NCBI GenBank assembly: GCA_023421795.1
Contig: JAEZSO010000001.1
Span: 310,001 to 374,000 of the forward strand
DNA from: Cyanobacteria bacterium OH_PDB_230
GTDB taxonomy: Bacteria; Cyanobacteriota; Vampirovibrionia; Gastranaerophilales; Gastranaerophilaceae
Length of the DNA stretch: 64,000 nt
Direction: 5' to 3'
Position 1 is the first letter of the stretch. Every line of letters begins with the position of its first letter. The notes beneath the pieces were generated by a model that did no database searches, was not told where the DNA came from, and saw nothing but the letters and a program-made list of their open reading frames with translations. Shown here in pieces: positions 1-9,067 of this stretch. A program made the translations under genes and the position numbers.

Positions 1-109
1 CTTTAGTCAAGCGAGGTTTTCCTGCAAAACTTATAGCAGGAGAATTTGACTGTATATTGTTCAGGCTAGAAACTTTTTTGTATCTGAAGCAATCGATTAA
101 GTTAATCAT
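1..109 (-). CDS. Partial CDS, 5' end only, unknown product
   Basis: An open frame runs from an ATG at 109 leftwards off the window edge, giving about 36 residues that begin MINLIDCFRYKK. An AAGGA Shine-Dalgarno lies about 9 nt upstream of the ATG. The visible part is polar, has no signal peptide, and contains the stretch PAISFAGKPRLTK. Nothing here allows a family call. The ribosome site and unbroken frame make a real gene start plausible, but the piece is too short to be sure. Confidence 0.35.
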   Translation of the reverse strand, partial: MINLIDCFRYKKVSSLNNIQSNSPAISFAGKPRLTK

Positions 110-331
110 TATAGAGAATCCTTATGCCCTTTTTTAAAACACTTCAATCTTTTAAATTGATACTTTGTTAATTATTTGCAAAGCTTTTTTAACAATAATT
201 TAGGATTTTTTATTGTTTAGTGTTGATTTTTCGCGTTTCGTATTCAACATATATCTACTACCCGATTGTCCTACCCTATTTTAAATACTTGTTTTATATT
301 TATGGAGTAGTTTTATAGTTTAGGAGTGGGT

Positions 332-547
332 ATGAGAAGCTTTTTTAAATTTTTAAGTTTATTTTTAGTACTTGTCTTGTCAACAACTATGGCATTTGCT
401 GACACTGTTTTCTTCAATACCAAAACCCGTAAAATGCACAAACAAAGCTGTTCATATGCGCAGGCTTGCACAGTAAATTGTATAAAAATTGAAAAATCGC
501 TAGCCGTTAAAAAAGGCGGAATTCCTTGTAAAAAATGCGGTGGATAA
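332..547 (+). CDS. Small secreted cysteine-rich protein
   Basis: This is a 71-residue protein. Residues 1 to 23 form a signal peptide ending in AFA. The mature part starts DTVFFNTKTRK and carries His36, Cys40, Cys46, Cys50 and a terminal pair in the form PCKKC (Cys66, Cys69). The order (short beta strand, H-x3-C, then a final PCxxC) resembles small Ada-type or thermonuclease-associated metal-binding modules. Zinc binding or disulfide bonding is therefore likely but not shown. The frame could start at a GTG at 326, but the ATG at 332 is preferred because GGAG lies about 5 nt before it. A terminator follows directly. The function is unknown. Confidence 0.6.
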   Translation: MRSFFKFLSLFLVLVLSTTMAFADTVFFNTKTRKMHKQSCSYAQACTVNCIKIEKSLAVKKGGIPCKKCGG

Positions 548-573
548 GAATAATTCAGGAAAAAGTTAAATAA

Positions 574-596
574 AAAAGAGCCATAGAGGCTCTTTT
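574..596. terminator. Bidirectional rho-independent terminator
   Basis: A perfect 9-bp stem (AAAAGAGCC with GGCTCTTTT) closes a 5-nt loop. A-rich and T-rich flanks let it work in both directions. It lies between the convergent small secreted gene and the minus-strand 66-residue gene. Confidence 0.8.
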
Positions 597-606
597 AAAT
601 GTTAAA

Positions 607-807
607 TTAGTTTTCATCAATTACTCTTGATATTAGTTCCCCGTAACTGTCGAAATGCCCTGTTGTTTCTTCTATTACATATTTGAAGTCTTTAGTTTTA
701 GCCAGTTCGGCTTCTACTTTTTCATTTGCTTTATCGTAGTCTTTGTATTCTCCGATTTTTCTTTTTGAGCCAAGAGCCGTTTCTTTCTTTTCATAAACCT
801 GATACAT
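607..807 (-). CDS. Small hypothetical cytoplasmic protein
   Basis: This 66-residue protein is highly charged, with alternating Lys and Glu, and has no signal peptide or membrane segment. The start is supported by an AGGGGGA ribosome site a few bases before the ATG. The sequence reads as a beta strand (MYQVYEKKETALG), a charged helix (YDKANEKVEAELAKTK) and a second strand (FKYVIEETTG). It ends against the shared terminator. I recognise no family. The good ribosome site and clean termination argue that it is a real gene. Confidence 0.5.
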   Translation of the reverse strand: MYQVYEKKETALGSKRKIGEYKDYDKANEKVEAELAKTKDFKYVIEETTGHFDSYGELISRVIDEN

Positions 808-913
808 AAAATTCCCCCTGTTTTTTTTATAATAATATAACAGAATCAGTAAATAGTGTTAATTATTTTATGTTAGAGAAAGATTATAGCAAAGGCAATT
901 TTTTAGGGCTTTG

Positions 914-2050
914 TTATGCGCTTGTATATATTTTATCAGGGTTTCCTTGGGGATGAATGGCTCTGTCTTTTACTATGTTTTTTTTGTACTCATTAAACTT
1001 AGAAAGATCCAGATTTATCATACCTTCTGACTCTTCAAAAATGGCTCTTTTAACGGCATTCGGATAGAAATTAAATGCTGTAATTGATCCGTCTATGATT
1101 TTGCTTGTAACTGCGTCCATATATATTTGGGAGTTTTTAATCATCTCTGGATGAATTTTCAGCCACTCGACATATGTCATGTTACCTCTGTCGTTGTTGC
1201 ATTTTTTACATTCGGAAAGATAATTTTCAGCTCCGTCGTGACCGTTTTTTGAATGAGGTTTTATGTGTTCTGCCGTGGCTTGAGAAGGTTCAATGAGCCT
1301 TCTTGCGATTTCAGGGGTTGTTCTTCTGCTGTACTTTACGATAAATGCGTTTGCGTCTGTACTTGATGTCGGCATGTCCATTGTTTTTTCAACAATCTTG
1401 TTTAAAATGAACCTGTTTTGAGGGTCTGTTTCATTGTTTCGTACTTTTTCCATGCCTTGAATCAACGTTTTTCGTTTAAAAGGTTTTCCGTTTTTACCTT
1501 CAAGTATGATTTTGTTTATTTGGTCAATGTCTTTTTTTATGACATTGTAAGTGTTTCCGTTTAATTCTTTTGAAAGTTCTTGCATTTCATTTAAAATTTC
1601 TTTTTGTTTGCGCTCCAATTCTTTTCTTGGTTCGTTCTGAATTTTTTTTAAAAGACCGTGTAAGTCCAGATTTTGGTATTCTTCTGCCGCAATTTTTAAT
1701 CTGTTTGTAACCGATCTTTCTACTTCAGGAAGTCTGTCTTCGTATTTTTCAATGTTTTCAATTATTCTTTGCCCTCTGGCGTTGACCATTTTGTTTGTAA
1801 AGCTGCGTATTTCATCGTTTGTAGACATAGTTATCCCGCAACATGGGCAGGGGAGTCCTTCTACTGATTTGAGCATAAAGTCGTAGCCAAAAGACACAAG
1901 TGCATGTGTATAAGGCTTATATCCGCTTAAACGCAGTTGGCTTTCTTTTAAAGGTTGGCTGTTACCACAGGTAGACTGGTTCTGCTGTGTTGGCTCTGTT
2001 TTTGGCTTGCTTATAAAGACATAAGGCTGCGTTCTTAATCCTGTGATCAT
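914..2050 (-). CDS. HNH endonuclease domain protein
   Basis: The protein has 378 residues from the ATG at 2050, where a GAGGGA site lies 4 nt upstream. A TTG at 2083 would add 11 residues and has weaker support. A CPCC zinc knuckle lies near residue 68. A long Glu/Lys-rich, probably coiled section follows (residues 85 to 220). A C-terminal HNH-type core has EHIKPHS near residue 262 and CKKCNNDRGN near 282, the usual His-metal arrangement of HNH nucleases with a structural Cys pair. The N-terminal 60 residues are polar and disordered-looking. It stands alone, so a role in defence, mobility or repair cannot be told from context. Confidence 0.65.
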   Translation of the reverse strand: MITGLRTQPYVFISKPKTEPTQQNQSTCGNSQPLKESQLRLSGYKPYTHALVSFGYDFMLKSVEGLPCPCCGITMSTNDEIRSFTNKMVNARGQRIIENIEKYEDRLPEVERSVTNRLKIAAEEYQNLDLHGLLKKIQNEPRKELERKQKEILNEMQELSKELNGNTYNVIKKDIDQINKIILEGKNGKPFKRKTLIQGMEKVRNNETDPQNRFILNKIVEKTMDMPTSSTDANAFIVKYSRRTTPEIARRLIEPSQATAEHIKPHSKNGHDGAENYLSECKKCNNDRGNMTYVEWLKIHPEMIKNSQIYMDAVTSKIIDGSITAFNFYPNAVKRAIFEESEGMINLDLSKFNEYKKNIVKDRAIHPQGNPDKIYTSA

Positions 2051-2121
2051 ACTTCCCTCAACTTTCAGATATACTAAAACCAAAAATAGAAAAAATTTGT
2101 TAGCTGGATGCTAGAAAATAT

Positions 2122-3180
2122 CTATTTTAAATATGGTTTTAGGCTGCTATCTCTAGGTAAGGAAATAGCTATTGCCGAAGGATAGGGATTTGTAGGCGCA
2201 AAATCGTTTATAACAACTCTCGCTGAGTGATTTAGTCCCATTAGAATAGCTGAGTATTCTATCCCGATTTCTTTTAGGGTTTTTTCTAATTCGTTTCTGT
2301 ATTCTTCACTTCGAGAAGTCGTAATTATTATTTGCCCTCCTTTTGATTGGAGTTCTTTGATTTTTTCTATGTTATTTTCCAAGAATACTGTATTGTTACT
2401 CCAGTTTGTCTTGCCGTATTTACCGCAATTTTTGTAAATTACCCCATCTAAGTCTATGAAATAGGTTCTGTGTTTTTCTTGAACTTTTTGCCATTCTTTT
2501 ATTGTTCCCCAGTCTTCATATCCTTCTGCCATAAGGGCTTCAAAAATGATATTGTGTTTGGACAAAAGATAAGAGATTATGTGACTTATAAAGAGTTCTC
2601 CCTGAATATTTTTGCCTATAAGTTCTAAATAAGTGTTTTTAAATACTTCCGCATTTTCAAAAGCGTATACGCCGACACTTATGATGTTTGATACAACTTT
2701 TTTTTCAATGATATCTTGGATCATATTTTGTTCGTTGAGAATCAGGAAACTCTTAGCGAAAACATTTGATATTTCGGGATAATCGTTTAAATTGCAGCCT
2801 ATTACATAGTTTTTTATTTTGTCTGGCAATTCTGTTTTTACATAATTGTCTGAATCTTTTATTACAAAATGACCTTCTATATTCATTTTTTTAAGTGTCA
2901 AATATATGGTTTCGCTTGCACTTTTTGTAAAGTCATCGAGTATACATAGTTCAACTTTTTTGTTGTTTTCAAAAGCTTGACCAAGGATAATATGGGCATC
3001 GTATTCGTCGCAATGAGGCTTTACTATTGTAATTACTATGCGGTCAAAAATTTCCAGATTTAGTCCTGACAATGATTTTTGTATCATTAAATTGCCGTCT
3101 GGATGAGTCAGCATCCATTTTGGCTTCATATTTGGGAAATGGCTTGATTTTCCTGCGCATGGGACTATCAATGTATTCAT
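2122..3180 (-). CDS. Bifunctional sugar nucleotidyltransferase / HAD phosphatase-like protein
   Basis: The 352-residue protein has two domains. Residues 1 to about 235 form a nucleotidyltransferase fold starting PCAGKSSHFPNMKPKWML, the position of the nucleotide-binding loop and conserved Lys, with the acidic IKDSDNYV segment further on. Residues 243 to 352 form a HAD domain with motif I FIDLDGVI, motif II ITTSR and a late acidic VINDFAP. Such fusions are known in capsule or surface-polysaccharide loci, where an activated sugar or sugar phosphate is made. The upstream kinase-like gene overlaps it by 4 bp (ATGA), so the two are translationally coupled and probably act in sequence. The substrate is unknown. 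Confidence 0.7.
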   Translation of the reverse strand: MNTLIVPCAGKSSHFPNMKPKWMLTHPDGNLMIQKSLSGLNLEIFDRIVITIVKPHCDEYDAHIILGQAFENNKKVELCILDDFTKSASETIYLTLKKMNIEGHFVIKDSDNYVKTELPDKIKNYVIGCNLNDYPEISNVFAKSFLILNEQNMIQDIIEKKVVSNIISVGVYAFENAEVFKNTYLELIGKNIQGELFISHIISYLLSKHNIIFEALMAEGYEDWGTIKEWQKVQEKHRTYFIDLDGVIYKNCGKYGKTNWSNNTVFLENNIEKIKELQSKGGQIIITTSRSEEYRNELEKTLKEIGIEYSAILMGLNHSARVVINDFAPTNPYPSAIAISLPRDSSLKPYLK

Positions 3181-4034
3181 CTGAAAACTCCTATTGGTCT
3201 GTTTTCTATTATAGTAGAAATTTTGTCTAATGATTTGTTCAAGAGGTCGAATGTCTCGTCATCTTTTGTATAGGGGTAGATTCTTAGGGTGTTTAATAAA
3301 AGTAAATGATATATTGAATTTAAAACAATTTCAGGATTGTCGAGGCTACCGATTTCTTCAAGAAGTGCTTCTTTTGCAATCAGCAGCCTTAAATTCAGGT
3401 TGGTATTGTTTTCTTCTTTTCTGAATGACCAGCCAAGCTCCAAGTCCTGCATTAATTTTGCAACATCAATCATCCAGGAATTGTAAAAAGAATCCAGAAA
3501 ATCAATCAAATAAATTTTTTTATCAGGAGTGATTAATATATTTTCCAGAGTTAAATCACCGTGGCAGGGGCTTTCATACACATTTCCCCAATTGTAATTG
3601 TTCAATAGAAAGAATGCTTTTTTCGTGCTTTCGTTCTCTTTTATATGATTTTCTAATTCTTTTATTTTGTTTTTAAAAATCAAATTTGATTCAGAATTTG
3701 AATTTGAATTTTTCTTGTATATATTTTTAAATAAAAATTTTATTATCCCTGATATCTCTGTTGTCAAAGTGGTTGAGAGATATTCTGCCAATGTTTTTGA
3801 ATTTATAAACTGCATATCAAAATAAAACAGGTTATCTTTTAAGCCTGCACTAAAAACCTCTGGCGCAAATATGGTATCAGAACGAAACGCTTTTTGCTTT
3901 GCGAACTGGTTTTCCAATCTTTTATTGTAGCTGCCGGAGTATGAAATTTTTCTAACTAAAAAATTATTGTCTGTTTCCAGCAATTCCAGCTCGCATCCTG
4001 AGTGTCCGACCAGTTTTTTGATTAAAAAATCCAT
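3177..4034 (-). CDS. APH/choline-kinase family phosphotransferase
   Basis: This 285-residue kinase-like protein carries the Brenner motif CHGDLTLENIL (catalytic Asp and metal-binding Asn) near residue 158 and the metal-binding YLIDFLDS that follows. This is the standard pair of the aminoglycoside/choline kinase fold. The N-terminal lobe is short. It is the first gene of a two-gene minus-strand unit; its stop overlaps the start of the nucleotidyltransferase-HAD gene. Kinase, nucleotidyltransferase and phosphatase side by side suggest making and activating a small phosphorylated surface precursor. An antibiotic-resistance role is not indicated. Confidence 0.65.
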   Translation of the reverse strand: MDFLIKKLVGHSGCELELLETDNNFLVRKISYSGSYNKRLENQFAKQKAFRSDTIFAPEVFSAGLKDNLFYFDMQFINSKTLAEYLSTTLTTEISGIIKFLFKNIYKKNSNSNSESNLIFKNKIKELENHIKENESTKKAFFLLNNYNWGNVYESPCHGDLTLENILITPDKKIYLIDFLDSFYNSWMIDVAKLMQDLELGWSFRKEENNTNLNLRLLIAKEALLEEIGSLDNPEIVLNSIYHLLLLNTLRIYPYTKDDETFDLLNKSLDKISTIIENRPIGVFR

Positions 4035-4157
4035 ATTCTACTTGCTTATCTTACTTTTTAATAGTATTAAATGGCTATTTCTTATATATTATAACATTTT
4101 TCTCATAAATTATAAGCAGAACTACTACTTGTTTAACTTTTGTCTTACAATATCAGA

Positions 4158-5528
4158 ATGATAAATTTAAATGATGAAATAATTGTTGATATTGAAAAAA
4201 TGCTCTATGAGGGCTTAGCACTTGCGAGGGTTAACAATTTCCCTGTATTCGTGGAGAACGCATGTGTTGGAGATAGGGTGAAGGTCAAAGTTTCTAAGGT
4301 GAAGAAGAATTTTGCGAATGCTGAGTTGGTTGAGATTATTGAGCCCTCAAAGCATAGGGTCAAACCTCCATGCGCACTTCATAATGTTTGCGGCGGCTGC
4401 CAGTGGCAATACATAGACTATCAAGAGCAGTTGAGGCAAAAACAGAATATTGTTAAAGAAACAATCAGAAAATTTACCGGACAAGATATTGAGGTTCTTC
4501 CTACGGTTGCAAGTCCAAAACAACTTGAATACAGGCATAAAATCCAATATCCTGTTTCTCAAACCAAGGTTTCTAAAAGAATTTTAGCCGGCTATTACAA
4601 AAAACATACCCATGAGCTTGTCAATATAAAGCATTGCCCGATTCAACCAAAAGTAATAGATGATTTAGTTGAAGGTATCAAAGAAAAGGCGCAGGAGCTT
4701 AATATAACAGCTTATGATGAAAAAAAACATACAGGAATATTGAGACACATCGTTTTTAAGCATTCAAAAGATACCCAAAAAACTCTTGTAACTTTTGTCA
4801 TTAATTCTGATAAAGTAATTGATTCAGTTGATGATTTGGCATCATATGTCTATAAAAGTTTTGACAATATAATTGGTGTTTGCGCTAATTTCAACACAGC
4901 AAAAAATAACGTGATTTTCGGAAGAGAAACAACTTGCTTAATCGGCGAAGACTATTATACGGAAAAACTTGGCGAAATTACTTATAAAATAAGTGCTAAC
5001 AGTTTCTTTCAGGTGAACCCTTACAGTGCGGAAAAAATATTTGATATAGCGAAAGGCATGATTTCTAAAAATTTAGAAAAACCAACGATACTGGATGCCT
5101 ATTCGGGTGTTTCGAGCTTCGGAATCTGGATGAGCGATATTTCATCTAAAGTTGTTTGTGTGGAAGAATCCAAATCAGCTTCAGATGATGCTGTATCCAA
5201 CATCCATTTAAATAATATTGAAAATGTTGAAGTTATAAATGGGGATGCTTCTGAAATATTTAAAAAATTAGTTGAAGAAAACAAAAAGTTCGATGCAATA
5301 ATCTTAGACCCTCCTCGAAAAGGCTGTACCCAAGAAGCGCTTGATTACGTAATAAATCTTGCAGGCGATTTAATTGTCTATGTCAGCTGCAACCCTTCAT
5401 CATTGGCAAGGGATTTGAAATACCTGCATGAAAACGGTTTTGAAACAGAATACATTCAGCCGGTTGATATGTTTCCGCATACGTATCACATTGAATCTGT
5501 TGCATTGATCAAGAAAAAAGCAGGATAG
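4158..5528 (+). CDS. rlmD: 23S rRNA (uracil-5)-methyltransferase, RumA/RlmD family
   Basis: The protein has 456 residues. An N-terminal TRAM RNA-binding domain (residues 5 to 60) precedes an iron-sulfur cluster motif with cysteines in CALHNVCGGC and a fourth in IKHCPIQ. The C-terminal half is a class I SAM methyltransferase with LDAYSGVSSFGIW as motif I, ILDPPRKG as motif IV and the nucleophilic cysteine in VSCNPSSLARDL. This domain order defines the TrmA/RumA family, which methylates C5 of uracil in 23S rRNA or tRNA. The RlmD name is the usual family label; RlmCD-type or tRNA specificity cannot be excluded. The in-frame TTG at 4140 is less likely than the ATG used here. Neither has a clear ribosome site. 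Confidence 0.85.
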   Translation: MINLNDEIIVDIEKMLYEGLALARVNNFPVFVENACVGDRVKVKVSKVKKNFANAELVEIIEPSKHRVKPPCALHNVCGGCQWQYIDYQEQLRQKQNIVKETIRKFTGQDIEVLPTVASPKQLEYRHKIQYPVSQTKVSKRILAGYYKKHTHELVNIKHCPIQPKVIDDLVEGIKEKAQELNITAYDEKKHTGILRHIVFKHSKDTQKTLVTFVINSDKVIDSVDDLASYVYKSFDNIIGVCANFNTAKNNVIFGRETTCLIGEDYYTEKLGEITYKISANSFFQVNPYSAEKIFDIAKGMISKNLEKPTILDAYSGVSSFGIWMSDISSKVVCVEESKSASDDAVSNIHLNNIENVEVINGDASEIFKKLVEENKKFDAIILDPPRKGCTQEALDYVINLAGDLIVYVSCNPSSLARDLKYLHENGFETEYIQPVDMFPHTYHIESVALIKKKAG

Positions 5529-5531
5529 ATT

Positions 5532-6308
5532 ATGGAAATAAAAGTATCTTTAGAAGATTTGATTGCGCTTGTAAAAAGTACGAAAGAACTTATACTCGGG
5601 CAAGATGTAACCCATGATTATACTGCTAAAGGCAAGGCCGATTATGTAACTAAAGTAGATATTTCAGTTCAAAGCTACCTTCAGGATAAGCTTTTAAAAA
5701 TGTATCCTGAAATAAAATTTATGGGTGAAGAAAGCTCTGACAACAATATTGACTTGGATTTGCCTACCTGGATTTTGGACCCGATCGATGGTACCACAAA
5801 TTTAATCCACCAATACCAGATGAGTGCTGTTTCTTTAAGCTTAATGATAGACAAAAAACCTTATTTAGGAATTGTTTATAATCCTTTTACCGATGAAATG
5901 TTTTACGCTCAAAAAGGTAAAGCGGCGTTTTTAAATGGGAAACCGATTAAGGTAGCGCCGGTTGAAACAATCTCTGAGTGCCTTGTTTCAATAGGGACAT
6001 CCCCATATGAAAAATATAGGGCGGATGAAATCTTTGAAACCTTTAAAAAAATCTTTGTATCGGCTCAAGACATAAGACGCTCGGGTTCAGCTGCATTGGA
6101 TTTGTGTTATGTTGCGGCGGGAAGACTCGGCGGCTACTTGGAGCGCGGTTTAAAACCATGGGACTATATGGCAGGTGCTGTTATAATCCAAGAAGCAGGC
6201 GGATCTGTTAGCGATTGGGACGACAACGAAATCAAATACGGCGAATACAGTGATGTTTTATCTTCAAACAAGAATATTCACAAAGAATTATTAGAATTAG
6301 CAAAATAA
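5532..6308 (+). CDS. Inositol monophosphatase family protein
   Basis: The 258-residue length is normal for the family. The metal-binding motifs are all present: GEESSD near residue 65, WILDPIDGTTNLIH near residue 85 (motif with Asp-Pro-Ile-Asp-Gly-Thr) and KPWDYMAGAVIIQEAGG near residue 205. These enzymes remove phosphate from inositol phosphates or related sugar phosphates using Mg2+, and some act as SuhB-type RNA-related factors or on nucleotide phosphates. It begins 3 bp after the upstream methyltransferase stop, so the two are co-transcribed. The substrate cannot be named from sequence. Confidence 0.85.
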   Translation: MEIKVSLEDLIALVKSTKELILGQDVTHDYTAKGKADYVTKVDISVQSYLQDKLLKMYPEIKFMGEESSDNNIDLDLPTWILDPIDGTTNLIHQYQMSAVSLSLMIDKKPYLGIVYNPFTDEMFYAQKGKAAFLNGKPIKVAPVETISECLVSIGTSPYEKYRADEIFETFKKIFVSAQDIRRSGSAALDLCYVAAGRLGGYLERGLKPWDYMAGAVIIQEAGGSVSDWDDNEIKYGEYSDVLSSNKNIHKELLELAK

Positions 6309-6341
6309 AAACTCCCAAAGAATAGTCTTCAGGAGTTTTTT
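6307..6341. terminator. Rho-independent terminator between convergent genes
   Basis: A 9-bp stem (AAAAACTCC with GGAGTTTTT) and a T run overlap the end of the phosphatase gene. The A-rich left arm also gives a T run on the minus strand, so it can serve the converging carboxynorspermidine synthase gene. Confidence 0.75.
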
Positions 6342-6354
6342 ACGGATTTTAACT

Positions 6355-7614
6355 CTACACGGCAGCTAAGGTTTTAATAGCCGGAGGAGTGAATGGTACA
6401 GGATTCTCAACAACTTCAGTTGGTAATCCCATATTATCCAGCAAATTGATAAATGGAGCCGGGTTTAATTCCTCAACATTCATCATTTGTTTTACATCCC
6501 ATTCCCCTTTAGCGACAAGAATAGCGGCCGCTACAGGGGGCACGCCAGCCGTGTAGCTTATTGCCTGGGATTCCACTTCTTGATAGCATTTCGCATGATC
6601 ACATGAGTTATAAATAAAGATTTCTCTTTGCTTCCCGTCTTTTGTACCTTTAATATAATTGCCGATACAGGTTTTGCCGGTATAACCAGGAGCTAAAGAA
6701 GAAGGATCGGGAAGAAGCGCTTTTAAAACTTTTAAAGGCACAACTTCTCTACCGTCATCAAGTTTTACGGGTTTTTCTGATGTTAATCCGATATTTGTAA
6801 GGACGGAAAATACATTCAAATAGTGATCGCCAAATCCCATCCAAAAACGAATAGAATTAGCGTCAATATTTTTAGATAATGAGTGAAGTTCATCGTGTCC
6901 GTTTAAATACACAGGGCAGTTTCCAACAACAGGAAAATCATAGTCCATTCTTATTGAATGCACATCTTGAAGCACCCATTGCCTATCAATCCATGTCCAC
7001 ACTTTTTTAAATTCTCTGAAGTTAATTTCAGGGTCAAAGTTAGTCGCAAAATACTTACCATGGTTACCCGCATTAACGTCTAATATATCAATTGTATCAA
7101 TTTTGTCGAAGTAATCTTTCTGCGCCAAAGCACACCAGGCATTAACAACGCCAGGATCAAAACCGACCCCTAAAATTGCCGTAATACCTTCTTGTGCGCA
7201 TCTTTCTTTTCTTTTCCACTCGTAATTTGCATACCAAGGTGGATTCTCGCACACTTTATCAGGCTCTTCGTGGATAGCTGTATCTAAATATGCAGCCCCT
7301 GTTTGAATGCAAGCCTCTAAAACAGACATGTTAATATATGCCTGACCTACGTTAATAACGATTTCGGATTCAGTTTCTTGAATAAGTTCAACCATCTCTT
7401 GAACATTCAGTGCGTTAACTTGCCTTGAATAGAGCTTTTTTGACGCATCTTTAAGATGGTTTTTTCTGATAATACTTTCGATGATTGCATCACATTTGCT
7501 TTGTGTTCTGGAAGCGATGCAGATATTCCCTAGAATATCGTTGTTCATGGCGGATTTGTGTGCTACTACGTGCGCAACTCCGCCGGCACCTACAATTAAG
7601 ACGTTGTTTCTCAT
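6355..7614 (-). CDS. Carboxynorspermidine synthase (saccharopine dehydrogenase family)
   Basis: The protein has 419 residues. The N-terminal Rossmann motif VGAGGVAHVVAHK (residues 7 to 19) binds NAD(P)H. The rest matches the long saccharopine-dehydrogenase-like fold of carboxy(nor)spermidine dehydrogenases, with DTAIHEEP and GVGFDPGVVNA as recognisable family segments. The reaction joins aspartate semialdehyde to a diamine (diaminopropane or putrescine) by reductive condensation. It overlaps nspC by 4 bp (ATGA), and this pairing is the strongest argument for the polyamine role over lysine metabolism. Confidence 0.85.
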   Translation of the reverse strand: MRNNVLIVGAGGVAHVVAHKSAMNNDILGNICIASRTQSKCDAIIESIIRKNHLKDASKKLYSRQVNALNVQEMVELIQETESEIVINVGQAYINMSVLEACIQTGAAYLDTAIHEEPDKVCENPPWYANYEWKRKERCAQEGITAILGVGFDPGVVNAWCALAQKDYFDKIDTIDILDVNAGNHGKYFATNFDPEINFREFKKVWTWIDRQWVLQDVHSIRMDYDFPVVGNCPVYLNGHDELHSLSKNIDANSIRFWMGFGDHYLNVFSVLTNIGLTSEKPVKLDDGREVVPLKVLKALLPDPSSLAPGYTGKTCIGNYIKGTKDGKQREIFIYNSCDHAKCYQEVESQAISYTAGVPPVAAAILVAKGEWDVKQMMNVEELNPAPFINLLDNMGLPTEVVENPVPFTPPAIKTLAAV

Positions 7615-8744
7615 GTTTTTTCCTCCTTTTTCTTTGCTAAACGAGATAGGCTACTTTTAAAGTCATCGTAGCCAAATTGTCTTAGAATTTGTGTTTCTCC
7701 ATTCAGCCTTTTGACTAAAATGGACGGCATTTGCAAGCCGTTAAACCAGTTTTTCTTTACCATAGTGTATCCTGCTGTATCTTGAAACCTAATTTCACTA
7801 CCTATTTTTAATTCTTCGTTGAATTTATATGTCCCAAATACATCTCCTGCCAGGCATGAACGCCCTGCTACAACGTATTCGTGTTTGTAATTTTTTGTTT
7901 GATTTATTTTTGCGTTTTCTCCGTAAATCAATAAATCAAGCATATGAGCTTCAATCGAAGCATCAACTATAGCTATATTTTTTTCGTTTTCAACTATATC
8001 AACAACGCTTGTAACAAGTTCACAGGCTTGAGTTATAGAGCTTTCACCGGGTTCTAAATATATTTGAACATTAAATTCTTTTGAAAAATCAAAAAGTTTT
8101 TTGCAGAATTTTTCTATAGGATAGCCTTCTTTTGTAAAATATATTCCGCCGCCGAGGCTTATCCAGTCAACTTTTTTTATAAAATTACCGTATTTTTTTG
8201 TTATTGAATCAAGCTGCTTAGAAAACGCTTCAAAATTATCGTTCTCGCAGTTATAGTGGAACATTAAGCCGCTTAATTTGTCTAAGTGTTTTTCAATAGA
8301 TTCTTTTTTAGTAACGCCTAATCTGGAATGTTTTCTTGCGGGATTTGCCAAGTCAAAATGAGAATAGCTGAACCCTGGATTTATTCTTAATCCTATTTTC
8401 TTATTTTTTACAATCTCATAATACATTTCAAGCTGAGAAACGGAATTGAAGATAATTTTATCTGAATAATTAGTTATTTCTTCAATATCTTCTTTTGAAT
8501 ATCCAACGCAAAAAGCATGGGTTTCCTTTCCGAATTCTTCAAAGCCCAAACGCGCTTCATACAAAGAACTGGATGTTGTTCCATCCATATATTGTTTCAT
8601 TAAATCAAATACACCCCAAGTGGCAAAACACTTCAATGCCAAAACGAGCTTCGCACCCGAAAGTTCACGTACTTTTCGGATGAGCTCTAAATTTCGCAAT
8701 AACTTGCGCTCATCTATCAGGTAATATGGTGTATTGATTTCCAA
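7611..8744 (-). CDS. nspC: Carboxynorspermidine decarboxylase
   Basis: The 377-residue protein is a fold-III PLP enzyme of the alanine racemase/ODC barrel type. The Schiff-base lysine lies in LVLALKCFATWGVFD (near residue 38), and the family segments DGTTSSSLYEARLG and GESSITQACELVTSVVD are present. It decarboxylates carboxynorspermidine or carboxyspermidine to the triamine. It is first in a two-gene minus-strand operon with the synthase. The start appears to be a TTG directly after an in-frame stop; a GGAGG lies 14 nt upstream, which is farther than usual, so initiation may be weak. The N-terminal length agrees with known NspC proteins. Confidence 0.88.
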   Translation of the reverse strand: MEINTPYYLIDERKLLRNLELIRKVRELSGAKLVLALKCFATWGVFDLMKQYMDGTTSSSLYEARLGFEEFGKETHAFCVGYSKEDIEEITNYSDKIIFNSVSQLEMYYEIVKNKKIGLRINPGFSYSHFDLANPARKHSRLGVTKKESIEKHLDKLSGLMFHYNCENDNFEAFSKQLDSITKKYGNFIKKVDWISLGGGIYFTKEGYPIEKFCKKLFDFSKEFNVQIYLEPGESSITQACELVTSVVDIVENEKNIAIVDASIEAHMLDLLIYGENAKINQTKNYKHEYVVAGRSCLAGDVFGTYKFNEELKIGSEIRFQDTAGYTMVKKNWFNGLQMPSILVKRLNGETQILRQFGYDDFKSSLSRLAKKKEEKT

Positions 8745-9067
8745 TTACTAACAAATCGCCTCCAAATAATGAAATTAGGTGCCACAATCAATCTAACCAG
8801 TCATATAATCGATTTCGTTTATTGTTCACCTTTTGCGTTTTTCAAAGTTTTCTCTGTATGAAAACCTCTCAAATAACATTGCGCTTAATGTATCAAAAAA
8901 AACTTATGCTGTCTATAAAAAATTTTATATTATTTTCGTCAAAACCTTTATTTTAGGGTTTAATATTGGTATAGTTAATTTGTGAGAGAAATTTTACTGG
9001 AAGTGCAAATTTGAATCACATTTTAAAAAGTATACGGGTTGTGAAGATTAAAGGAATTTGAGAATTT
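8745..9067. other. Divergent intergenic region with no recognised gene
   Basis: This is 323 bp between the divergent nspC and LOG-family genes, so promoters for both should lie here. I see AT-rich DNA with a possible TATAGT -10 near 8970 for the plus-strand gene and no convincing -35. I could not find a riboswitch-like fold, a terminator or a small gene. Confidence 0.4.

Noticed and set aside
3177..4034. Aminoglycoside resistance gene
   Set aside because: Only the general kinase fold is shown, and the coupled nucleotidyltransferase-HAD gene points to biosynthesis.
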